A DNA stretch of 64,000 nucleotides from positions 53,380,627-53,444,626 of the forward strand of contig CM026554.1 in the NCBI GenBank assembly GCA_015143295.1. Direction: 5' to 3'. Below the pieces are notes generated by a model that was not told the DNA's origin, made no database searches, and saw nothing but the letters and a program-made list of their open reading frames with translations. This stretch comes from Tetracentron sinense. Taxonomy: Eukaryota; Streptophyta; Magnoliopsida; Trochodendrales; Trochodendraceae. Of this stretch, positions 24,291-36,219 are shown piece after piece. The position numbers and the translations under genes are program-made. Within the stretch, counting starts at the first letter, position 1. Each line of letters begins with the position of its first letter.

Positions 24291-24751
24291 AGGCTAGGCC
24301 TGAGTATTTTAATCTGGCCCAGGGTGCAATTGTTTAGTAGTAGTTCGTCTTTTAATGACAGACTGCTAGTCTAGATATGGTTAGAACAATCGTGGAATAG
24401 GATCTCGCCAAACAACCTTTTAGATTTGTTACCAATCACACTTTTATTGTTGCAACCAAACACCCTTTTTATAATGTTCAAAAATATCTTTCCCGAACCT
24501 GAACACGTGTGTGGATTATGGCCACTCGATTTCCCGAGCCAAATATTTTCTAGTCGGCATGAACGAAGTCATGAAATTACTCTTAAAAGACGGATAGATC
24601 CATACCTTTCTCCTCAATTGCAAAGACACCTTAATTAGTCAACTTCCTAAATTCGAAGGACTGATACGTAATTAAAAAAAAAAATTATCTCTGAAGATCT
24701 TCATTTTTTTCTCTCCACTAGTTGCTTTCGTGATGAACACACCACACCAGC

Positions 24752-24752
<1 letters not shown>

Positions 24753-24784
<32 letters not shown>
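24753..24784 (+). repeat. (AG)16 microsatellite in the leader of the small gene
   Basis: An uninterrupted AG dinucleotide run ends one base before the start codon at 24786. Purine dinucleotide runs are common in plant 5' UTRs and may vary in length between individuals. Confidence 0.9.
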
Positions 24785-24785
<1 letters not shown>

Positions 24786-24788
<3 letters not shown>

Positions 24789-26249
24789 GCAATGGCGTCA
24801 AACATAGTTACATTTCAGAAGGTGCGAAATGCCGCCATTAATGGAGGTTTTGGTTCCTTTGTTCTTCATCCATTCGTTTCTAAGTTTCGGATTTAATTTC
24901 ATTTTAAGAAAATAATAATGTGAACTGAATTAATCTCCTTTTTCTTCTATTGCAGTCACAAGGGCTCCAAGTTTTCTGCAGAAAGAAAGAACGAGATAGA
25001 GATCGCCACCCCTATAAAGTTATTGAAATTACGCCACCGCCCAAGAATCTCGGCATTCGTTGCTTTCCTTCGGTAAGTATTGAAAATGAAAGTGCGATTT
25101 TCTTTATTTACTTAATTCTGATTGTTGCAATTGATATGGATGCCTATATTCATGATTTTGTTTTTCTCTTTAGAAATTAAGAAAATATGGACAAAATAAA
25201 AAAGGAAATACATATATGTAGGTTAGGTTAGATTGGGTATTCTAGTCCTTCTCTGTATTATGATCGAAATTATTTTTTTGTTTTGAGAATAATCAATCCA
25301 AAAGAGAATTTTAAGTTGATTTTTTTTTCTTTTGTTCGGTTAGAAGTTGCGTTATTTCCAAAATCCGCAAATAATTCGTGAATTAATAGTTTGACAAAAA
25401 ATTCATGAATTTATTCTAGACTTTTTGAAGGAAAAAAGACGAATTTTGTGACTATGCTCTGGAGTAGTTTCTCAATGGACATACAATAACTTTGTGTCCC
25501 CTCTGGGCTCTGAGAGGTCAGGGTGAATGTGGATAGAATAATTGAGGAAATGTACTTAGGATGTTTGGTTTTGAGTTCTTGAGTTTTTTCAGGAGAAATA
25601 TACGATAGAGGAGAGACCTCCTTTGTATTTTGGAATGATGAAAAGCTGTTACTATAAGGATTTCTCAGTAGTTGCATTCTGTAGAAAGGAGAGAGACCTT
25701 AAAAGGAGCCTTTTGAGTTAATAGGACATTTTGTTCAGCCAAGCTCTGGATGTCACTAAGCTAACTTCCATTAACACTCTATTATCTATCCAGACATATA
25801 CGTAGTTGTGCACATGTGGATAACTGCATAGGTAATTTCAGGTATTGACAACTCTCATGTCTGATGCATTAGAATATATTAAATAATTTATAGAGTGCCC
25901 ATTAAGTTGCGAAATATCAAGTGGGCAGTTTTTTTCACATGAATTTGCATCATAACACTGTTGTCAAGGCTCATGAGTCATGACAGTCGATGCACCTGTG
26001 AGGTTTGTAACTCGTTAACACTGGCATCCAAGGTTGACATTAACATTGTTTTCAGTAAAATGAACACTGGTCTGTAATTCTTCCAAGTAATTGAGCCTAG
26101 GAGGAAAAGCACCAATTAACAGAATTTTTGGTCTATGGAGAAATCAACGTGGTTCATAGATTTGGGATGGGTTTGGCTATTCTAGATGAAGAATGTGAGA
26201 GTTGTATGTACCTAAAAGGAAAATCCACCTATGGCCATTTCTGAGTTTA

Positions 26250-26285
<36 letters not shown>

Positions 26286-27743
26286 GCAGCTTCCTAACTG
26301 TTCCAACTTCCAACCTTCAGATTTCTTTGTCAAACTACCATATTCACACTCCTCCCACACTGTGAAGTTGAACTTGGAACCACTGTTTCCTCATTCCTGT
26401 TTGTAATTCTCTTTCTTTTACAGGTAATAGGATCCTTCACATAGTGCGTAACTTTTGGATGTTTACGTCGTTTAAGTGTGTTAAGATCCCAGGGACCCCA
26501 ATCTCTTATTGATGGAGTAGACAATCCTGCATGTTCTGAGATGTACTGTGCCCCACAAAAGTTGAAGGGTAACATGGAAAAGTCTATCTGTTGATTCTGA
26601 GGCTGTTATATGATAGAACTTGAGTATTGGCTGATATGAGATATCAAATGAAGCTTTTGGGCCAGTTTGGCTGACTGATAAATCTCTAACTAGATAATTT
26701 GCAAAAGTGCACTAGACAATAATTACTTAGGTTGTTATATGATAGATCTTAGATCTTGGGTATTGGCTGATATCGAATGAAGCTTTTTGGCTGGTTTGGC
26801 TGGCTGATAATTCTCTAACTGGATACTTTGCAAAAACTGCACAAGATAATAATTATTTAGAACACTAGTGCAGATCACACAGTACTAAAAATTTGCTCTT
26901 ATCTTCATATGAGTGTATGGGTTTTAGTTTGAATAACTGGGATTAACCTTTAATCTGCTGTCTTGGAGTTTGAAGCATCCTTTAAATTTTCTGTTCCAAA
27001 CTTTTTGATTTGTGCCATACTATTTTTAGTCATGCAATTTATAGCTCTACGGTTAATATCATCAAATGTTATATCCAATAGGTCACCCATGGATTTAGTG
27101 ATTTGTATTGATGGATGGTTGGTAACATATATGGTATGGGGTGAAAGAAAGCTAATTTTGTGACAATACCATAAAAGAAACTTGTCTTGCATCCGCACAT
27201 AGGTCCTTCAATTGATTGATCCAGATGGATGAGGCCAACGGAAGGTGCGAAGGAAATTAATCTGAGGTGCAGGGTACCTGAGAAAATTTTTGTCATGCAT
27301 CTCCATATGGGCCTCCAATGCATTGATTAGATTGGATGAGACCAACATAATTTGTGAAGGAAACTAATTTGATGACAATTCCAGATACAATACTTTTGTG
27401 ACCTGCATGTCCTACCATACACATTACTTTGTTGATTAATTGATCTGGCCCAGTAGAGGCTTAACATACCATGAGAACAAAGAGCAACCAAACACACAAT
27501 CATAGTCGGGAATCGGGATACTTATGCGGTATTTTGCTCTTTTTGAAATTTTCTCTGTCGCAGGACATGCAATGTGGGGAGAGTGTGACAATAGAAGGCC
27601 AAACTTACACAATTTCAGCTGTAACTCATCGGTACCAGCTTCGGAAGGGAAGGTATGAACCCAGTGAGAAGAGGCTTGATGTGCAGTCAACAGGGAGATA
27701 TATCTTGAACTTGTATCTAGAAAATTTATTAGAACAATCTTGA
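24786..27743 (+). CDS. Small conserved-looking protein of unknown function (110 aa, 3 exons)
   Basis: Exons 24786-24821, 24956-25072 and 27564-27743 join in phase 0 at GT-AG sites and end at TGA. The product starts MAMASNIVTFQK, continues with a basic stretch (FCRKKERDRDRHPYK, residues about 19-33), then VIEITPPPKNLGI, and ends with a dense block, VTIEGQTYTISAVTHRYQLRKG to YILNLYLENLLEQS (residues about 57-110). The last exon has no stop over 59 codons and an even amino-acid mix, unlike random frames nearby. The N-terminus is Ser/Ala-containing and lacks acidic residues, so plastid or mitochondrial import is possible but unproven. I do not recognise a named domain. Intron 2 is long (2491 bp) and holds an (AT)n run at about 26260-26280 and two local duplications. 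The start is the first ATG after the AG repeat. I am fairly sure the gene is real and unsure what it does. Confidence 0.75.
26601..27365. repeat. Two local tandem duplications inside intron 2
   Basis: About 26603-26731 and 26733-26861 are diverged direct copies (GTTATATGATAGA, TATTGGCTGATAT, TCTCTAACT). A second pair, about 27150-27265 and 27285-27365, shares CATGCATCTCCATATGGGCC-like words and GGATGAGRCCAAC. Both lie in the 2.5-kb intron of the small gene. They look like replication-slippage or unequal-exchange products rather than transposons. Confidence 0.6.
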
Positions 27744-27779
27744 CATTTATTTCTAAGTAAATTCAAACATAATCTTGAC

Positions 27780-28630
27780 CGCCCATTATTATTCATTCTC
27801 TTCCTTCTCCTGTAAAATCTGCATCAATATCAAGCTGTAAGCCCATTGAACTCCTTGTGTACTTGATTATATTTGCACAAGTAATTTTGTTCTTGGCATT
27901 ATGTAGTGCTTTGATTTCGAATCGGGTTCGGATATGTTGGATTTTTAATCGGAACGAATTTGGTCAAAATCCAATCCATTTACAGCCCTAAATGGGAAAC
28001 AGGACAGTCCACTTGATTGTGTGGCACTGCCTGATTGAGGTGGGTTGAGATCAGGAGATTGAGGTGTAGGAATAAAACCTTGTTTGGTCAGTGGCTTCAG
28101 CAGTTCAATTATGAGACAAAAGGCTTTTGTGGAGAAAAGTCAAACTTTTGGGCTCCTAAATATGATTGGGACTCAAACCTTGTAACCTCTTATAGAGTGA
28201 TGAAAGGGATAATGAAGGTGTAAAACCAAATTTTGGAACAATCTGGATTTTGCGAATAGGGTGCGATTCTGGTATGGGTATATTTTGTAATATCTGCTAC
28301 AATTGGAGTGGGATCGGTATATTTTGTAATATCTGCCAAAAAGATGCCTTTATTTGTGATCTCTTTTTTTTTTAATTTAATTTTTTTGGTTCAATGGGTG
28401 GACGATCTCTTTACTTTACTGGAAAAACTTCCAGTAGGCACAAAGAACTTGGACAGAGTTATCCCAGAACTTGGACACTTCTTTTTCTTCCCATGAAGGA
28501 AATCTTTCATATATTTGATATTAATTATATTTCAGTTCATTTATTTATTATTTTCCATATAATTTCTTACTCTAAGGAGGGTCCCCGTGACCGCATATGT
28601 CCCTAGCAATTTAACGGCGTTACTAGGAGA
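27780..28630. other. No recognised gene
   Basis: This is the 3' flank of the small gene followed by AT-rich DNA. A short duplication of GTATATTTTGTAATATCTGC occurs at about 28276 and 28317. Nothing else is supported. Confidence 0.3.
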
Positions 28631-28639
28631 CCAATTCTT

Positions 28640-29170
28640 AACAAGAGCCCGTCTATGTCGATTGCACTAGGACCCCCGGCTTGGCAAAGCAATTGCTGCC
28701 CAGCATCACCAAAGCTAACATGGTCCACCACCTTGTTGGAAACCAGAGATCAGACCGTTACTGCATTTCTTCGTCAAACTTTGCCCAGCATCACCAAAGC
28801 TAACAAGGGCATTGGAGTCCCTGCGAACAAAACACAATTCGGCAAGAGGACAGGTCGCTTGGATATCCAATATATCTTCAATCAGGGTCATCACGTCCCA
28901 ATGTTTATAGCTCGATCGACCCGTCAAGAAATCAATCAGATCCTTTGAATCCGATTCAAGAGTAAAAAGCCTCCACCCGAAACTTCGGGCCATCAGCAGG
29001 CCTAGCCGATCGAATAGCCTCGCCCTCTGCAACACGGGCCGAAACACCAGGGACACTCTTTCATCTGCAGCAGATAATGGACCCAGAATGGTCACGAGCC
29101 ACCGCTCCAGCACCTCCTGCTGGGAGATGGGGCAGAGCTGCTACGTCAACGTTAATTTTGATCACCTGCC
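28640..29170 (-). pseudogene. RNase H (RVT_3-type) fragment, broken
   Basis: On the minus strand, about 29165 onward reads KINVDVAALPHLPAGGAGAV and ARDHSGS, then after a stop and a frame change GLLMARSFGW, LESDSKDLIDFL and RRDSNAL. These are the landmarks of the RNase H-like domain attached to plant LINE-derived reverse transcriptases and to related stand-alone genes. The first catalytic Asp is followed by Val instead of the usual Gly. An in-frame TGA, at least one frameshift and the absence of flanking reverse transcriptase show a dead fragment. Confidence 0.7.
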
Positions 29171-29689
29171 TCGGAATCGGACTAGGACTTTTTTTTTTTC
29201 TATCAGGACTTCAATTGCCAAAAAAAAAGTCGGTGCTCCTGAATAGTCCTCTCTTTTTGGTACAAGGAACATATATTCAACGTAAGCATGGTGCTAGCAA
29301 ACATGCTAGATTCCTATTAAAAAAAAAAAAAAAGCATACATGCTAGATAAGAACTATAATCTGTGGTTGGTGATTTGATGTATCTTTCTGGTTTGTAAAA
29401 TATATTGCATCTCCTGAGTAAATGGGAATAGCGAAGTCCACCCTTCCAAGGATGTTTAGAGGAGGAGTTGGTGAACGCCTATCCGTTCGGATGGCTAGTA
29501 GCATACTTTCTGTTTGGGGAGTGAAACTTGGCTGCAATGGCCTTCGTAGCTCCTAAGGCTGTAAAGAAGCTGCTAGCACATTAAAAAAAAAGTTGTAAAC
29601 TTATGCACTCGGCCTAAGAAAAATGTACAACCACTCTTTATTATTTGAATCTTATTTTTTATCATATTTTTAAATGTATCAACAAAATT

Positions 29690-29833
29690 TGGGGTCTTTG
29701 TAGCCGTTGCTACCAAGTTACACTCTTGTTTGGGAGGACAGGGCTCGAGTCCCTGTGTAGGAGGTGGCAGTACTCTTGTAACACCTTCACAACTAATTAC
29801 CAACCACTAAGCAGATGTTGTCTACCAAAAAAG
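29690..29833 (+). mobile_element. Possible SINE (tRNA-derived)
   Basis: The sequence GTAGCCGTTGCTACCAAGTT is followed about 35 bp later by GGGCTCGAGTCCC, close to the B box of Pol III promoters, and the block ends in CTACCAAAAAA. Length and order fit a plant SINE. No target-site duplication was confirmed. Confidence 0.45.
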
Positions 29834-29944
29834 GAACAGAAAGAAAGATAAGGAATTGTATATCTTATTCTTTTTCATGAGTGTCTTATCCTAATTATTT
29901 GAGATGGGCAAGCCGATTCTTCTCCGCCGACAATTTATCTTTAT

Positions 29945-30178
29945 GCTATGTTCGGTTGTTGAGAAAATAGATGAAAACATAGAAAAGAAAAGAAAATTAT
30001 GAATTTCTAGAATGATTTTTAATTGTGTTTTGTAGAAATTTTTTTTCTTTTTCGTGTTTTCATTTATTTTCTAGGCAACCAAACATAGTGAATTTCTAGA
30101 ATGATTTTTAATTGTGTTTTGTAGAATTTTTTTTTCTTTTTCGTGTTTTCATTTATTTTCTAGGCAACCAAACATAGG
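29945..30178. repeat. MITE with a perfect-phase 88-bp tandem duplication
   Basis: The left end, TGTTCGGTTGTTGAGAAAAT, pairs with the right end, ATTTTCTAGGCAACCAAACA. The right-hand part (GAATTTCTAGAATGATTTTT to CCAAACATAG) is duplicated in tandem at about 30001-30089 and 30090-30178 with almost no divergence, so the duplication is recent. A second family member, without the duplication, is at 47848-47985. Confidence 0.7.
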
Positions 30179-30546
30179 GTTATGATGTATTCATTTGTTA
30201 AGAAAGTGAGAGAAAATAAAAGAAAAATTAGTTTTTTCACATTTTTCTTGTGTTTGGTGTGCAAAAAATACAATTCTATTTTCTTGCACTTTCTCAAAAG
30301 TAGCAACTTTCTTTCAAAACTTTACCCATCAAAATTTATCAATCTTTTGATGGTTGTTTTGAAAGAAAATTTAAGTTTTTTTTTTTTTCTTTTCTTTCAT
30401 CCATGTTCTCATCAAATAAACATAAGGTATGTCACCGATAGGAGAAGATTACGTGCCTAACTGATATTCTGAAGAAACTAATCAAATTGTCATCTTGGCT
30501 AGACATGTTATAATCGTCGACCTGCAGATAAAGCTATTCTACAACC

Positions 30547-31117
30547 AGGGGCGGAGCTAGGAATTTTTTATTAGGGGGCCAAAATCTTGTATAAAAAAAA
30601 ATTTGATTTGAGGGTATAGAATTTGGGGTTTCGGAGGTGTAGCCCCCGAGAAATTTTTTTTTTGGGTAGTTTTTTTATTTGGAGAATTTTTTTTCCCGGT
30701 AATGCCTTTGAGGTCGTCACGTGCCCCAATTAATACTCCTTAATTGTGGTTAAGATTCACCCACCTATCCTTGGTTTTTTTAAAAAATATCAAATTTCTT
30801 TTCGAACCCTAGTTTAAAATTCACTAACTCCTAAGGTTAAAATTATTTAAATATTTTTTTCTAAATACCAAGGATAAGTAGGTGAACCTTGAGATTGGAT
30901 GAATTTTAACTATAGTTAAGGGGTGTCAATAGAGACATGTGGCAACCAAGGGCATAAGGGGACTCCATTGGGGGGCCCACTATATATATGACAAAAAAAA
31001 ATTGTGGGGGGAGGGCAAGTACCCTAAAAAAAAAAAAAATTAATTGAGGGGCCCACTATTCATACTACACCAATGGTTTTACAAAAAAATTGGGAGGGCT
31101 GTAGCCCTCCCCTGCAA
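30547..31117. repeat. hAT-like element with GGGGCGGAGC end, carrying an inner MITE
   Basis: It starts with CAGGGGCGGAGCTAGGAATT and ends with GGGCTGTAGCCCTCCCCTG, a terminus type frequent in plant non-autonomous hAT elements. The middle (about 30690-30960) is a copy of the GTTAAGATTCACCCACC foldback family. No 8-bp duplication was confirmed, so the outer limits are approximate. Confidence 0.5.
30690..30960. repeat. GTTAAGATTCACCCACC foldback family, copy
   Basis: GTGGTTAAGATTCACCCACC on the left is answered on the right by GGTAGGTGAACC-like and TTTTAACTATAGTTAAGGGG sequences, ending GACATGTGGCAACC. It appears nested in the element at 30547-31117. Confidence 0.65.
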
Positions 31118-31127
31118 CACAAATGCC

Positions 31128-31262
31128 TTTTTAAGTGTTCCTTAACTCTAGTTAACAATTTTAACTTTTAGAGTTAATAATTTTTTTTAAAAGTCATGAT
31201 TAGGTTGTTGAATCTTAATCATAATTTAGGGATATTAAAAGGGACACATCTTGAGTTGTGGG
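31128..31262. repeat. GTTAAGATTCACCCACC foldback family, partial copy
   Basis: It contains TTCCTTAACTCTAGTTAAC, TTGAATCTTAATCATAATTT and AAAAGGGACACATCTTGAGT in the family order, without clear outer ends. Confidence 0.45.
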
Positions 31263-31289
31263 ACGGAACTCGACTACAAGGAGTCCGGT

Positions 31290-33170
31290 TATAACAGTAG
31301 AGTTCCAATTCAAGAAGAAAGGAAAAAAGGAAAAAAATCCAACCACGAATTGCCAGTTTCTACCAACTGGTGACCTGGGTTGGAACCATGAAATGACAAG
31401 CTCTTACATTGGAAAAATAAAAATAAAATATTGATATGATTACAGCGGATGTCTCTAATACTTGCTTTTCTTGTTTAGGAAATGGGAGAATGCCAAAGTT
31501 GCATCCTCACTCTCACTATTGAAATCAGTGTAGTCTCATTTCTTAGGCATTGCTTAGCTCTTGCATAATTTGCTAGTGATGGATTTGAAAATGTGTTGAG
31601 CAACAGGATAATAGATTACCACAAAAAAAAAAAAATTAGGATAATCGCGCGTGTTGAAAACTTATTTTTAGTCTCACTAGAAGAAAACCAGTATAGGTGT
31701 CTTCTCTTTTTTCGTTTTCTACTTTAGTTGATAAAACTCTAGTCTTCAAAGCCACGGAAAGCGCAAGGTCCTCCTATGGAAGGAGGACCGCATTCCCATC
31801 TCAGCTTCATTACAGCTTGCTCTTTCACACCACACTTGCACCACAGTTGCAGAGAGAGAGAGAGAGAGAGATATGGCGTGGTCCCTTTTGGTGTAATGGA
31901 ATCGAAGACACTATTCTTTTGGCATCATCACCTTTTATTTTTTTTTGGAAGATAAGCTTGGGATTAGGCAGATCCGACCAGATGCAATAAAAACAAAAAA
32001 CTAATTACATCCTACAATTACAGCTCATCGTGTCCTCTTTAACAATAATCCTAAGAGGATCTAGAAAATAATGGAGAAAAAGAACAACAATCGAGTCTAA
32101 GTTACAAAACGCAGCTAAGAAATCCAGAGTGTCCTATTTTGATTCTCTCCAAGAATGCCTTATCTCCATGCCTTTAAAATGATGAAATTCTACTCGGACG
32201 GATTCAACCAGTCTTCCCACTAGCCACATCATCACCTTACCATACAAGAAGAATGAGTCCCACACTCCAAGAAGAAGTTCCTCGTATCCTTGTCAGTTGT
32301 CTGACACAAATTAAGTGAATCTGGCTAACATGAGCGGGTAGGTCCCGTGGTCCCCCACCCATTAAGAACATATAATAATAGAAAGAGCCTTTCTTTGCAA
32401 ATTGGCTGCCTTGTTTGAAAACCGGTTTGCCTATAAACTAACTAATTAAACTCGTGGTTGACACAAAATTTTGCCCAAATCAATTAATCAAACTAACCTC
32501 AAATATTTTCGTGGACTTGATGTCCTCATATTAAAAAAAATAAAATAAAAATACACACATATATATATGATAAATGTGTAATTAAATATTTAAAATAGTA
32601 GGAAAAAAAGATAAATTCAATTATCTAGAAAAATTATTGAACCATGTTTAAGTGAGAAAATAATTAAATTGAGATAGGGCATTGGGTTTTGTAAATTTGT
32701 TCGATCATTTTACTAACAGTTTTTGATTCATAGGACAACCAAAAAGCACTAAAGATGAGGTTGTTTGCAAAATTGCACATCAACCTTACTAACAGTTTTG
32801 ATTCACTTGAGCTTCTTTGCAAAATAGGCTAAAACCCAAGCTAAGGTATCATTTACTATTCTTGTAGTTTCATTTAGTCCACTTGGTTAATAAAGTTGAA
32901 ATGGCCAAACAAATTGCATGTAGTTTAAATCCAATTACATTGACCAAGGACCAACCTTACTTAGATCCTAGGTGACATAGGGCTCGTTCAGTGGTTTAGC
33001 ACGTCTTGTCTATTTTGGACAAATCTAACTAAATTAGATATGGGGTAAAAAAAAACATATAAAAAATGGTGTTATACATAGTAAAACAGAATGACAACGC
33101 AAAATAACATATCGAGCTTTGTTATAAAATTGTGTTTGATAACATCATCTTACTACAGGGCAATTGATAT
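31290..33170. other. Intergenic DNA, no gene supported
   Basis: A (GA)n tract lies at 31852-31871. An open frame at 31697-31990 crosses it and shows no coding signature. 31950-32440 has a base composition less AT-rich than its surroundings and may be a decayed retroelement piece on the minus strand, but I could not identify a domain. Confidence 0.3.
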
Positions 33171-33172
33171 CA

Positions 33173-33410
33173 TTTTCAAATAATAGTAATAATAATAGTA
33201 GTAACGATAAAGCTAGTAATAGTAATATAATAATAGTAATTCAAATAATAATAATATTCTAATAGTAATTAAAATAATTATAATAGTAATAATAATAATA
33301 ACAACAATAATTATTAGTATAGTAGTAATAATACTAATAATAGTAATAATAATATAGTGACCAAAAATAAAAATAAAATTTTAATAATAATAATAATAAT
33401 AATAATAAAG
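33173..33410. repeat. (TAA)n/(TAG)n-rich microsatellite, 0.24 kb
   Basis: Imperfect runs of AATAATAGT and AATAAT extend for nearly 240 bp, ending in a clean (TAA)n stretch at about 33381-33406. Slippage hot spots of this type are common between plant genes. Confidence 0.9.
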
Positions 33411-33950
33411 GGGTAAAACGGTCAAAAAATGACAGAAATCTCAATTCCGACGACTATTCGAAATGGACGTGCGCTTCTTCCCAAAAAAAAATCAAAAACT
33501 TGAATCATATTTTAGACGTTTTATTCATTTTGTCTTTTTTAGAGAAAATAGACGCGCTACCAAACAGTTTAAAACATGAAAACATTTATTCGTAATATAT
33601 GTCCGCAAGACGTATAAACAAGTAGGCCCGAAATTTAGACATTTCAAAACGACACCTTAGTCTTGGAGCAATGGTCTAATGTCCCTGACAATAACTTTAC
33701 TAACCTCTTTCGATTTGCCCTCTTCTCGGTTGTATGATTTTAACAAGGTGATGGATTCCATTTTGTCTTGCATTCTCATCTCTCAGATATTGCTTAATGT
33801 TAGATTACAGCAGTGAAGCTTTTTTATAAACGTGTTGCTTGCACGTCCAAACAAATTAGCTAGTATGCTTAACAGGTCGGCTCGTCAAGCTTTCAATTCC
33901 ATGCTTAATTAAGATAGATGAACAAACTTTTGTACTAAGAAAGGGATTAA

Positions 33951-34125
33951 AAACTCTCGACAGTGCCTACTATCGAGAGCAGGACTGTTGGATTGAAAAT
34001 CGAATGGTGTCAAACAATAAGTGGGGCATGCGCATTAAAACCATATAAGGTTTGATACCATTGAATTTTTAATCCAACTGTTCAACTCTTGATAATTGGT
34101 ACTAAGCCCTATCACATGCGTTAAA
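33951..34125. repeat. Hairpin-ended MITE family, copy 1
   Basis: It begins with the hairpin CTCTCGACAGTGCCTACTAT followed by CGAGAG. It continues GGATTGAAAATCGAATGGTG, AAGTGGGGC and, inverted, TACCATTGAATTTTTAATCC, and ends CTCTTGATAATTGGTAC. Better copies are at 48065-48231 and 60627-60847. The family seems to carry a small palindrome at each end. Confidence 0.65.
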
Positions 34126-34129
34126 AGTA

Positions 34130-35270
34130 AGAGAATAACTATCGACAGGAGCTCCGGTTGAATAACCGGAGCAACCCAAAACTTACTTTGGGAATGGGTA
34201 TTTATGGGGGGAAAATGTACGGTCTTTTACCACTTCCCAAAACAATTTTTGGGTTCCTCTTGTTCAATTAGGGCTCTTTTTCATAATTAATCTTTAAAAG
34301 TACTTTGAAAAAAAAAAATCTAAGTTGTAGAAGTAGCTTTTTCATCCATTTACCAAACAAAGATATCTTATTTCAGATTCGGGTATGTTATCAAAAAGAT
34401 CCTACGCGGACAGTTGAAAATTCAGCAATATCTCAACTTAATCATTAAAGCTTACTAGTGGCTAGGTAAGTCTCGATCACCACAAAATTCTGGGTCACAA
34501 GTCAAAAATGATGAGGCCTTGGCCTAAGTCCTCATTTTGGGGACAAACCCTTCACACCTGGGCCCCACACGCTTCTGAATGATTTCCACAAAACAAAACC
34601 GACCCTACAACAACTCAACTTGGATAGTTGCGGAGTGCTTGTTCGAATCGCCCCAAAGCAGACTCGCTTCTTCTTTATGAAAAACTCCTATACTTAAATC
34701 CTCTATTAGGGGGCAAGTTTGCCTGGGGAGAGTCGAGCGACACTCCTCTAGTAGCAATAAATGGTTAAAATCCTTATCAAAAGACAGGTGTCAACTTGTC
34801 TTCACGCCATGCGTCAATAACTAAGTGAAGATGGGATCAAATCCGTATATCTAATGGAATCGAAGGACTTTAAGTGGTAGAGACTACTTTATTTTATTTT
34901 TCTTAATTTTTCTATATATATATACGTATATATTTTTATATTTTTGCCTTTACATCTATGACATGACGATTCATTTAGTGTATGGTCTGCATTACTCTCT
35001 CTGGAGAAGATAAGGAGATAAAAGCGGATATGCTTGGCACTTGAGAATAACAAAAATGCAAAAAGATAGGACTTAGGAGGGTAGGAAGGGGGTGGATATG
35101 CAGAATGCAATCCATGGCTGAGTAGGACCCACATAACATGTTCGGTTAATTTGGTTTTATTAGTTGATATGATCAATGAAAAGGACAAAGGATAAGCCTA
35201 ATCTTAACTTCCTCAAAAGCAGCCAACCTACGAACATTATTAGGGAGGTAAATTGGATTTCTCTTCCACG
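34130..35270. other. No recognised gene
   Basis: Short low-complexity tracts occur, including a TATA/TACGTATA run at about 34914-34930. Open frames are short and without features. I see no repeats with definable ends. Confidence 0.3.
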
Positions 35271-35276
35271 ACTAAG

Positions 35277-35486
35277 GTGGTGTTTGGTAACACTAATCTA
35301 AAAAAAAGAGTTCATTTCAAGATTGTGTTTAGCTGAACTTTAGAATTGTTAAGTTGAAGGTTAATTGCATGTCTATATTTTAAAGATTTTAGTTGTAAAA
35401 ACCTCTAATTAACAATCTAAAGTTTAATTATGCACAATTTTCAAATAGGCTCTTGTGTTTAGATTAGTGTTACCAAACTTCACCTA
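35277..35486. repeat. PIF/Harbinger (Tourist)-like MITE, third copy
   Basis: It begins GGTGGTGTTTGGTAACACTA and ends TAGTGTTACCAAACTTCACC, with TAA on both sides. The interior shares AAGTTGAAGGTTAATTGCAT with the nested pair at 22385-23043. Confidence 0.78.
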
Positions 35487-35887
35487 AATAGTTCCTTATT
35501 TAGTAAATCTAACTACCCACTATAAAAATATTTAAGGAGTACCTAATAGCAAAATTAGTTTTGTTCTTGCTATTCTTTTGACAGATTAGAAAAATAATTC
35601 TTTTCAAAAAAGAAGTTATGGTTGCAATCCAAATGTAACATGGAAGAGTAGGAGTCATCTCACATTCTCACTACCACCACGTATGGGGCTATCATTTCTC
35701 ATGAATGTTACTTTTTTAAGCGATTATAATTAAGTCCTTAAACATGACCAACTGAGGTATTTTTTTATATACATATATTTTCTTTTAATCTGTAATAAGT
35801 GTACCTGAACCCATCTATGGTTTCTAAAACCCAGCATTATCATTCTGCTGATAATCTTCCTTTTCACAAAAGGGACGCAATCATATC

Positions 35888-36219
35888 CTGTTGTAACCGG
35901 TTTCGCCAAAACGGGTTACACCCCTGAGGTGGCCACATCTCTCTTTTGACACATTTTAATTGTGGTTAAGATTTACTCACCCTTAGGGTTCACTCATTTA
36001 TCATTGGTTTCTAAACAAAATAATAAAATAATTTATTAACTGTGGCTAAAATTCATTATCTCGGTTAAATTTTTAAAAATATTTTTTCTAAAAACCAGAG
36101 ATAGGTAGGTGAACCCTAGGGGAGGATGAATCTTAACCACAGTTAAAGGTTGAAAACAGGGACATGTGGCCACCTCGAGAGCATAACCAGTTTTGACAAA
36201 AAACCGGTTATAACTGGAG
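35888..36219. repeat. GTTAAGATTCACCCACC foldback family, most complete copy
   Basis: The terminal arms TTGTAACCGGTTTCGCC... and ...AACCGGTTATAACTGG pair. Inside them GGTGGCCACAT and ATGTGGCCACC pair, then TGTGGTTAAGATTTACTCACC pairs with the complementary block before AACCACAGTTAA. The whole 330 bp folds on itself around an AT-rich loop. Degraded relatives occur at about 24118, 30690, 31128, 36425, 46300, 60285 and 62477-63125, making this the commonest repeat in the window. Confidence 0.72.
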
